Source of the DNA: Breoghania sp.
GTDB taxonomy: Bacteria; Pseudomonadota; Alphaproteobacteria; Rhizobiales; Stappiaceae
Length of the DNA: 64,000 bases
Direction: 5' to 3'
NCBI RefSeq assembly: GCF_963674635.1
Contig: NZ_OY771475.1
Span: 2,480,001-2,544,000, forward strand
The position numbers were made by a program, and so were the translations under genes. This document shows, piece after piece, positions 27,065 through 33,255 of the stretch. Positions within the stretch are counted from its first letter, which is position 1. Every line of letters begins with the position of its first letter. The notes below the pieces were generated by a model. It worked only from the letters and a program-made list of their open reading frames with translations, ran no database searches and was not told the origin of the DNA.

Positions 27065-27648
27065 CCCTGCGGCGCGGGCAAGCAATCGCCACCCCTTCCA
27101 TTCACAAGCGCCTTGAACCCGCAAACCTCGATGCGCGCTACGTTTTTGACAATTGTGAAACGCACAATGGCCTTATTGCGTATACGGCATTATACTTAAT
27201 TTCTTTTCGGAAGACGCAGGCACGGAATTTGTAACAACCCACGATATACTCGTTTGCATACGAACAATGTGACTCGAAACAGGTCGTTTTGTATTAACTC
27301 TATTTCTTTTTTTTCTGAGGGCTGGACTTTCCGAAGCAAGCCGAATAACGAACCCTCGGTTTGCTGTTGAGTTTCCGGCGTTCATCTGCTTTGCCGACTG
27401 GTATTCAGCTGGGGCTCGAATGGCACAGACAACCACTAATCCTTGTTTCTACCCCGTCGGGCCTCCATGAGGAGGACCAAGGACCACTGCGTCATGCGCG
27501 CGGAAATGCGCGGCGCAGGAACGATCTGTAACCATTGGTCACGCAGGCTTTGTTCTTCGCCTGAAAGCAGGAAGAACCAGGACCACGGCAAACTGGCAGG
27601 CCATGGCTCGCGACGACGGCAACACTTTGGCGGATATCTAGAGACAAA
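27065..27648. other. Long intergenic region after the lut operon
   Basis: 584 bp, with AT-rich stretches around 27150-27310. I see no convincing gene: the minus ORF 27173-27436 and plus ORF 27443-27652 lack family features and clear ribosome binding sites. No strong terminator follows lutC. The region should carry the promoter for the receiver-domain gene at 27649. Confidence 0.5.
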
Positions 27649-28029
27649 ATGAACAGCCCGGTACCGGACAGACGCCTGCTTCTGGTCGATGACGAAGTCG
27701 AATTCGGCGAGATCATTGAGCGGATAGCCTTGAAACTCGGTTTTTCCGTCTGCAAGACGACGCAGCCGAGCGCGTTTCAGCGCCAATATGACACCTGCAA
27801 TCCCACCCATATCGTGCTCGACATGATCATGCCAGAAATGGACGGGATTGAGCTTCTGGAATGGCTTGCCCAGCGCGGATGCAAGGCCAAGATCATCGTG
27901 ATCTCCGGCTACAATTCCCAATATGGAAACACCGCTCGCACCGCCGCCGCCAGCAACGGGTTGAATGTCGTCGCCACCCTTTCCAAACCCTTTAGCGTTT
28001 CCGCCGTTCGCTCCATTCTGAGCCTCTGA
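27649..28029 (+). CDS. Stand-alone response-regulator receiver domain protein
   Basis: A 126-residue CheY-like receiver without an output domain. The acidic pocket D14/D15, phospho-acceptor D58 in IVLDMIMPEMDG, S86 and K113 (LSKPF) are all present, so it should be phosphorylatable. No histidine kinase is adjacent. The next gene starts 41 bp downstream in the same direction and may be co-transcribed. It probably works as a phosphorelay or output-adaptor protein. Confidence 0.88.
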   Translation: MNSPVPDRRLLLVDDEVEFGEIIERIALKLGFSVCKTTQPSAFQRQYDTCNPTHIVLDMIMPEMDGIELLEWLAQRGCKAKIIVISGYNSQYGNTARTAAASNGLNVVATLSKPFSVSAVRSILSL

Positions 28030-28069
28030 ACAAGGGGCGGATGGAGCCGCCCTTGCCGAAAGGCGCGCC

Positions 28070-28711
28070 ATGGCCCTGCAAAACCGCGTGACCCCCGAAG
28101 GCGACATCATCGCCACGCATCATCGCGGCCTCTTCATGGGAAATCGTGGAGGGCGCATTCACGATCCCGAAACGCGCACACTGACAAAGCGCCGCTTCGT
28201 GACCCGGCGCTGGATTTGCTGCGCAACCTGTTTCAGGAACCGTCGGCGGGTCGTCATGGGCAAGGGGTATACCGAGCTCTTCTTTCTGGATGAGCCGACC
28301 GCCCTTGCCGCGGGGCACCGGCCGTGCTTCGAATGCCGACGCCCTGCAGCGACGCATTTCCAGCGGTGCTGGCAGCTTTCAAAGGCATGGCCTGAGAAGC
28401 CGCGAGCGGACGAAATGGACGAGATCCTGCACGACGAAAGGCTCGCCCCGCCCACCGTCATGCCCCTCAGCTGCCTTCCCGACGGAACTGCCCTGCTCCT
28501 GCCCGGAAGCGATGGCGCGCGCTCAAAAGGCCGACTGTCCGACCGCATCGCGCTAATTCGTGCAGGACATCTCCTGCCGTGGCGCGCTGAAGGGTATGGT
28601 CGGGCTCTTCCCCTGCCTTCGGACCAGCCCGTCACCGTGCTGACGCCTCCATCCATTCTTGGAGCTCTGCAACAGGGTTACCGACCACATTGGCATCCCA
28701 GCGCCGGATAA
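28070..28711 (+). CDS. Conserved Cys-rich hypothetical protein
   Basis: A 213-residue protein of a conserved alphaproteobacterial type that I know only as hypothetical. It has an early GLFMGNRGGRIHD, then RRWICCATCF and, after a YTELFFLDEPTALAAGHRP segment, CFECRR; these cysteines (CC-x2-C and C-x2-C) could make a zinc site. The arrangement faintly recalls the Ada-type metal-binding domain, but I would not claim DNA-repair function. AAGG lies 6 nt before ATG 28070. It converges tail to tail with the LysR gene. Confidence 0.7.
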   Translation: MALQNRVTPEGDIIATHHRGLFMGNRGGRIHDPETRTLTKRRFVTRRWICCATCFRNRRRVVMGKGYTELFFLDEPTALAAGHRPCFECRRPAATHFQRCWQLSKAWPEKPRADEMDEILHDERLAPPTVMPLSCLPDGTALLLPGSDGARSKGRLSDRIALIRAGHLLPWRAEGYGRALPLPSDQPVTVLTPPSILGALQQGYRPHWHPSAG

Positions 28712-28716
28712 GCCGC

Positions 28717-29598
28717 CTATTCCGCGGCTGCGCGCATGGGCAGGTTGCCGATGGCGGCGGCGATGTGGTCGTGGAGCGCATCATGGGTGGCATCGACGGC
28801 GTTGGGCGCACGAATGAGGGCGATGTTGGCGGGCGGCAGGTCCGGAAACCCGTCGCGCGCGTCGAGAATGCGCAGTCCCGGCCGCAGAGCGCTTTCCGGC
28901 ACCACCGCAATGGCAAGACCAGCTGCCACGGCGCTGGTGATCGCGGCGGCTGAGCCGCTCGTATAGGCCACCCGGCAAGAACGCCCGACACGGCTCAGCG
29001 TATTGATCGCAAGCGAGCGCCAGGCGCAGGTTTCGTGCCCGAGCGCAAGGCGAACCGTTTCCTCATCGTGAATGCAACGACTTTCCGGCCCCACCCAGTA
29101 CAGCCGCTCGCGGCGCACGATATCTCCGAAGCCATTCAGATCCCCGCAGGAGGTGACGATGCCCAGGTCCAGTTCGTCGCGGCGCACCTTTTCCGACACC
29201 CCGATGGAGCCCGTGCATTCCACCACCACTTCCACGGTGGGATTGATGCAGGCAAAGCCCGCCAACACCTGAGGCAACAACCGTTCCGCATAGTCGTCCG
29301 GAAGCCCCAGCCTCACCCGTCCCAGCAGTTCCGGTTCCGCAAAGGCCGTCAGGGTCTCGTCATTCAGCCGGATCATGCGCCGCGCGTAGTCCTGCAGGCG
29401 ATAGCCGGAATCCGTCAGCCGTGACTGGCGACCGTCACGGGTGAAAAGAGCCTGCCCGACCCGCTCCTCAAGCCGTCGCATCTGCATGGAAACAGCCGAT
29501 TGGGTCCTGTTGACCGCATCCGCAGCACGGGTGAACGAGCCGAGTTCGGCGATCGCGATAAAGGTTCGAAGCTGATCAATATCAAGGCCGTAGCTCAT
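28717..29598 (-). CDS. LysR regulator, module 1 (LrhA/VtlR-like)
   Basis: A 293-residue LysR regulator with a clear helix-turn-helix (GSFTRAADAVNRTQSAVSMQM) and RLGLPDDYAERLLPQVLAGF at the start of the effector domain, as in LrhA-type proteins. It is closely paralogous to the LysR encoded at 30412-31296, and each diverges from a DUF1127 gene. In Brucella and Agrobacterium the related VtlR activates DUF1127 genes. The same arrangement suggests this protein controls the gene at 29822, through the motif at 29669-29689. Confidence 0.9.
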   Translation of the reverse strand: MSYGLDIDQLRTFIAIAELGSFTRAADAVNRTQSAVSMQMRRLEERVGQALFTRDGRQSRLTDSGYRLQDYARRMIRLNDETLTAFAEPELLGRVRLGLPDDYAERLLPQVLAGFACINPTVEVVVECTGSIGVSEKVRRDELDLGIVTSCGDLNGFGDIVRRERLYWVGPESRCIHDEETVRLALGHETCAWRSLAINTLSRVGRSCRVAYTSGSAAAITSAVAAGLAIAVVPESALRPGLRILDARDGFPDLPPANIALIRAPNAVDATHDALHDHIAAAIGNLPMRAAAE

Positions 29599-29668
29599 GA
29601 ATTCACTCTCCAGGCAGGTCGCTGAGATCGTCGAGAACAGCAATCCATCATCAATATCGATGAATAAT

Positions 29669-29689
29669 GATAAAAAACATTCGTTGGAT
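29669..29689. promoter_or_regulatory. Shared LysR-module motif, copy 1
   Basis: GATA-AAAAACATTCGTTGGAT (written in two parts; 21 bp with 29669-29689) lies in the LysR/DUF1127 intergenic region. It matches the motif at 31326-31346 at 20 of 21 positions, while the surrounding sequence is not conserved. That pattern marks it as a functional regulator site, probably bound by one or both LysR paralogues. Confidence 0.72.
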
Positions 29690-29821
29690 CAATCGATTTC
29701 TGACGGGCATCTTACCGAGCGTCAGACGACAACACCGATGCAACGCCCCTTGCCGGGACGCGAAACACAATGACTAACGGACACGGAAAAGCCGCCGTGC
29801 GCCGAACGATGGAGTATTGCC

Positions 29822-30187
29822 ATGACGCTGATCTTCAACCAACAGAGCAACCAGGCCTGCAACGGCACAGGACGGAGCGGATCATTTGGTGCCGCCGTCG
29901 GGAGGGCTGCCCTTTTCGCGCTGCGCGGCGGCGCGTTCCTCATTGGGCGGATCATACAGGCCTATGCGTCGCGCAGGGAGCTTAACCGCCTGCTCGCCAA
30001 CGATGACCGCATGTTGCGCGACATCGGCATTACCCGTACCGACATCCACGCAGCCCTCGGCACGTCCTCCGTGCAGGACCCGTCGCTGGTGCTGGCAAAT
30101 CTGGCCTATGAACGCCGCGATGCGGATTTGCTGACACGTCAGGAACGTCGGGAACGTCGGGAAAGATCACGAAGGGATATGACATGA
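29822..30187 (+). CDS. DUF1127 (YjiS-like) protein, module 1
   Basis: A 121-residue protein with a DUF1127 core at about residues 52-80 (RELNRLLANDDRMLRDIGITRTDI), preceded by a hydrophobic segment and followed by a very basic tail (RQERRERRERSRR). DUF1127 proteins in alphaproteobacteria are small, Arg-rich, often controlled by LysR proteins, and some bind RNA; function here is not known. GGAG lies 7 nt before the ATG. A 49-codon ORF begins inside its stop codon (ATGA). Confidence 0.86.
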   Translation: MTLIFNQQSNQACNGTGRSGSFGAAVGRAALFALRGGAFLIGRIIQAYASRRELNRLLANDDRMLRDIGITRTDIHAALGTSSVQDPSLVLANLAYERRDADLLTRQERRERRERSRRDMT

Positions 30188-30333
30188 GGCCACAACCTGA
30201 ATGGTTCCGGGAAGCGCCGAAACATCCGTGCCCGATGCCGGACACGCTGACCATGCTGGGTCTGAGACGCGACTTCAGCGCCATTGCCATCCTTGTCTGC
30301 CGCCTGCGACGGCAGTTCTGCGGAAGACCATAG
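30184..30333 (+). CDS. Possible 49-residue small protein overlapping the DUF1127 gene
   Basis: An ATG at 30184 overlaps the DUF1127 stop (ATGA) and opens a 49-codon frame to TAG at 30331-30333. The product is basic with a short hydrophobic stretch (DFSAIAILVCRL). Only the start overlap supports it; there is no independent ribosome binding site and no known family. The paralogous module 2 has no counterpart. It may be chance. Confidence 0.3.
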   Translation: MRPQPEWFREAPKHPCPMPDTLTMLGLRRDFSAIAILVCRLRRQFCGRP

Positions 30334-30364
30334 CGGCTCAGCTCGCATACCTCACGAGAGCCTG

Positions 30365-30397
30365 ATCCCCGGCGTCCCAAGCGTCGGGGATTCTCGT
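30365..30397. terminator. Hairpin between DUF1127 module 1 and the convergent LysR gene
   Basis: ATCCCCGGCG and CGTCGGGGAT (30365-30374, 30382-30391) pair with one G-T mismatch, followed by TTCTCGTTT. The weak T-run makes this a probable rather than certain terminator. Confidence 0.5.
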
Positions 30398-30411
30398 TTG
30401 AGCGGGATATT

Positions 30412-31296
30412 CTATTCAGCTGCCGCGGGCACGGACAGGTTGTCGAGCGATGACGTGATATGTTCCGAAAGCGCATCGATCAGGCGCGAGCTTTTGTGCC
30501 AGGATCGCAACAGCGCGATTTCGCACATCGGCAGAACCGGAAAGCCGTCGCGTTCCGACAAGACCCGCATGCCAGGGCGAAGGGCTGATTCCGGAAGGAC
30601 GGATACCGCGAGCCCCGCCGTAACCGCCGCCCCCACCCCCACAGACGACCAGCTGGAATAGAGCACGCGATAGTCGCGCCCCATCCCTTCCAGCCCGGCA
30701 ATTGCGTTTTTTCGCCAGTCACAGGTGCGCCGTCCCAAGGCCAGCGGCACCGGCATTTCCTCATGCACACAGTGGCGCGCAGAGGTCACCCACAACAACG
30801 GCTCCCGCCGGACCACTTCCTCGCCATGCTTGCCTCCTGCAAGCAACTGGCTGATGATCGCGATATCCAGCCGATTGGCCTTCATGTCCTGCACCAGCAG
30901 GGGTGTCGGCGCGCATGTCACCTCGATTTCCGCGCGCGGATTGGAGCGTGCGAACCGCGCCATGATTTCCGGCAGGAAGCGCTCGGCATAATCGTCCGGC
31001 GTTCCCAGGCGCACATGCCCGGCAAGCTCTCTCTCGTCGAAAGCCGATAAGGTCTCATCGTTCAACCTCTTCATGCGCCGGGCATATTGCAACAGCCGCT
31101 CGCCGTCTTCCGTGAGCCGTGACGACCGCCCTTCGCGCAAAAACAACGGTCGCCCGATCCTCTCCTCAAGACGACGCATCTGCATGGAAACCGCCGATTG
31201 GGTCTTGTTCACGACGCCTGCGGCCTGCGTGAAGCTGCCCGCCTCGGCGATGGCAAGGAAGGTGCGGAGCTGATCCAGGTCGAGCATGGGCAACAT
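30412..31296 (-). CDS. LysR regulator, module 2 (LrhA/VtlR-like)
   Basis: A 294-residue LysR protein, an obvious paralogue of the one at 28717-29598: GSFTQAAGVVNKTQSAVSMQ, RRLEERIGRPLF, VRLGTPDDYAERFLPEI, SALRPGMRVLSERDGFPVLP. It diverges from the DUF1127 gene at 31468. ATG 31287 (MLDLDQL) is an alternative start that aligns better with the paralogue. Confidence 0.9.
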   Translation of the reverse strand: MLPMLDLDQLRTFLAIAEAGSFTQAAGVVNKTQSAVSMQMRRLEERIGRPLFLREGRSSRLTEDGERLLQYARRMKRLNDETLSAFDERELAGHVRLGTPDDYAERFLPEIMARFARSNPRAEIEVTCAPTPLLVQDMKANRLDIAIISQLLAGGKHGEEVVRREPLLWVTSARHCVHEEMPVPLALGRRTCDWRKNAIAGLEGMGRDYRVLYSSWSSVGVGAAVTAGLAVSVLPESALRPGMRVLSERDGFPVLPMCEIALLRSWHKSSRLIDALSEHITSSLDNLSVPAAAE

Positions 31297-31325
31297 GGCG
31301 TCTCATCACTTTTTGTGATCGGTCT

Positions 31326-31346
31326 GATGAAAAACATTCGTTGGAT
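31326..31346. promoter_or_regulatory. Shared LysR-module motif, copy 2
   Basis: Starts GATG and continues AAAAACATTCGTTGGAT, differing from copy 1 at one position of 21. A further symmetric ATCAC-ttttt-GTGAT lies just before it at 31305-31319. The motif is in the same relative position between the LysR and DUF1127 genes as in module 1. Confidence 0.72.
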
Positions 31347-31467
31347 TTATTGTAGAATACAAGCGAGATTTCTCTTGCAGCAAGGAGATTTGACGTCCCC
31401 GGATGAGCCGGGAACGCAAGGCTACGACCGCGCGCCGGAGGGCCGCGGCCGATGAAGGACCATTGCC

Positions 31468-31857
31468 ATGTTTACGAAGCCCTCGATCAGCCCCGTTGGA
31501 CTTGCAGCCCTTGCGGCGCGGGCCGCGCGCGCACTGTTTTCAGGGGCTTCCAGCTATAATCGCCGCAGGCGGGGCCGGATCGCGGCACAGCAGCTTCTCG
31601 GCTGGAGCGATCACATGCTGAATGATATCGGCCTGAACAGGGCGGATGTTCGAAGTGCATTGCGCGATCACCGAAAGACAGAAGCTTCCTCCCGCCTCAC
31701 GGTTCTTGCCGTAGAACGCCACGGGCTCGCCCTGCGCAACGCGCGTGAGCAGTTTGATCGTGCAAGCACGGATGATGCGAACAATTCAGGCAATGCGGCC
31801 AGCGTCGTGGATGCAGCGAACAGAAACGCGGACCGCATCAAAAGGCGCGCAGCCTGA
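31468..31857 (+). CDS. DUF1127 (YjiS-like) protein, module 2
   Basis: A 129-residue protein with the DUF1127 core RIAAQQLLGWSDHMLNDIGLNRADVRSAL at about residues 35-63 (written here as family core), an N-terminal alanine-rich segment and a polar tail rich in Asn and Asp. It is paralogous in layout to the gene at 29822. AAGGA lies 8 nt before the ATG. Probably activated by the divergent LysR. Confidence 0.85.
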   Translation: MFTKPSISPVGLAALAARAARALFSGASSYNRRRRGRIAAQQLLGWSDHMLNDIGLNRADVRSALRDHRKTEASSRLTVLAVERHGLALRNAREQFDRASTDDANNSGNAASVVDAANRNADRIKRRAA

Positions 31858-31911
31858 TCCGATCATTAAATCCTTTTGCCCGGCAGTCAGCCCCCGCTGA
31901 CACCGCAACTG

Positions 31912-31944
31912 GCCCGCCACTTCTCAACAGTGGCGGGCATTTTT
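31912..31944 (+). terminator. Rho-independent terminator after DUF1127 module 2
   Basis: GCCCGCCACT-tctcaac-AGTGGCGGGC is a perfect 10-bp stem followed by ATTTTTG. It lies 54 bp after the DUF1127 stop and shortly before the convergent gene's stop. Confidence 0.88.
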
Positions 31945-31978
31945 GTGCCCGCCTGCCAGCAGCAGTCTTTCGACACGC

Positions 31979-32887
31979 CTATCCCGGCTGTTCGCCAGGC
32001 ACCAGCGTTTCGAAAAGTTGTTCGAAAACGCGGATCTGGTTTTCTTGAACCGAGCGCCCGGCAGCCAGGATACCTTCAAGGAAGTGTGCTTGGTCGCCAC
32101 CGGCAGAACGCTTCGTGGCCGCATCCTGTCCCGTCCCCTCCGCTCCCGTCGTTTCGCTCGGGTCAGCCTCCTCAACCTCCTCGCCATCCGGCGCATCGCT
32201 CTCATCCTCATAAAAGGATGACTGCTTTTCCGCCGCTTCCGGCGCTCCTGCGCGCATGAAGCCGGTAAAGAAGGCCGACATGGCTTCCGCAAACGGCGCC
32301 ATCAGATCGGCCGGTGTCGGTTGCGGTGCAGGCCTGCCACGGGCGAAACCCGCCATAAAGGCGTCGAGAAGGTCGCGCGCCGGACCGACGGCGAAATTGC
32401 GCGCGATCTGCCCCATCATCAGGGTCGCTGCCACCGGCATCAGCGCGTTCAGCGCATCCGGGCGAATGCCCGTGGTCGCCGCAACCTGATCGAGAACGGC
32501 CCGGCGGATGGCGTCATTGGGGAATATCCGGGCAAGAAAAGCCCCCACCGGCCCATAGACGGGAGCGGCTTGCGCATTGCCCCAGTCGAATGACGCCCAA
32601 TCGAAAGCCCCCCAATCAACTTTCGTCATGTCTCCGGGCGCCCAGGCCCCAAAGGCCTGCCAGGGATTGGCCGGTTTGGATCGCGAAGACTGAAAAGCGG
32701 GCGGCGTGAATGCGCGCATCACCGCTTCAAGTCCATCTGGAGACCCGGCATTGCGCCGCAAACCGGCCCAAAAGGCTGGCATCAGGGCTTCCGTCGCCCG
32801 TCGTGCCTCGTCCTCATCCAGGCCGAAATGCTTCTGCGTTTGCGCCATCAGCGCAAAGGGATCGAGCGGAAAATAACTCTCGGTCAT
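31979..32887 (-). CDS. DUF937-like domain protein, possible granule-associated protein
   Basis: A 302-residue soluble protein. Near the N-terminus it has FGLDEDEARRATEALMPAFWAGLRR and later LNALMPVAATLMMGQIARNF, the repeated pattern of DUF937-type proteins. A long acidic linker (DESDAPDGEEVEEADPSE) precedes a C-terminal amphipathic helix (LEGILAAGRSVQENQIRVFEQLFETL) that resembles phasin helices. Function is not known; association with PHA granules is a guess. The start at 32887 (MTESYFPLDPF) is preferred over 32908. Confidence 0.65.
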   Translation of the reverse strand: MTESYFPLDPFALMAQTQKHFGLDEDEARRATEALMPAFWAGLRRNAGSPDGLEAVMRAFTPPAFQSSRSKPANPWQAFGAWAPGDMTKVDWGAFDWASFDWGNAQAAPVYGPVGAFLARIFPNDAIRRAVLDQVAATTGIRPDALNALMPVAATLMMGQIARNFAVGPARDLLDAFMAGFARGRPAPQPTPADLMAPFAEAMSAFFTGFMRAGAPEAAEKQSSFYEDESDAPDGEEVEEADPSETTGAEGTGQDAATKRSAGGDQAHFLEGILAAGRSVQENQIRVFEQLFETLVPGEQPG

Positions 32888-33255
32888 GTGAGCCCCAAAA
32901 GTGGTCAATGGCTCTCGCCTGAATGAGCTCCGACACCCGCCAGCAGGCGTTCTTGCCGGGTCGACGGATCAACCGTCACGGTGCATGATCCGGTGCATTC
33001 GTCGTAAGGTCAATGACTTGTCGAAGAGAGGCTGGTTTTCAGCCACCACAGGGCCGGCTGCACTCAACGCTTCGGCACCTTGACGAGAGGTAAATTGACA
33101 CCGCATTTCCGGATCGGAATATCGATATTTTTTACCATAACCTGAAGTTCTGATTATGCTCTCGCATACGAACCCTCCCCTTCCCTAACGCTAGTAACCA
33201 TTCTTTCGCAGACTTCTGCGCCTAATGACATGCGTAAAACACGGAAGTTCGCCGC
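32888..33255. other. Divergent intergenic region before the GGDEF-EAL gene
   Basis: 368 bp without a supported gene. A TTGACA at 33095-33100 with AATATC 17 bp downstream could be the promoter of the GGDEF-EAL gene, although the -10 match is poor. A small GGCTG-CAGCC hairpin lies near 33030. No clear operator was seen. Confidence 0.4.

Noticed and set aside
27173..27652. Two short frames (27173-27436 minus, 27443-27652 plus) in the gap after lutC
   Set aside because: No ribosome binding site of note, no family features, and odd composition; likely chance frames in an AT-rich leader.
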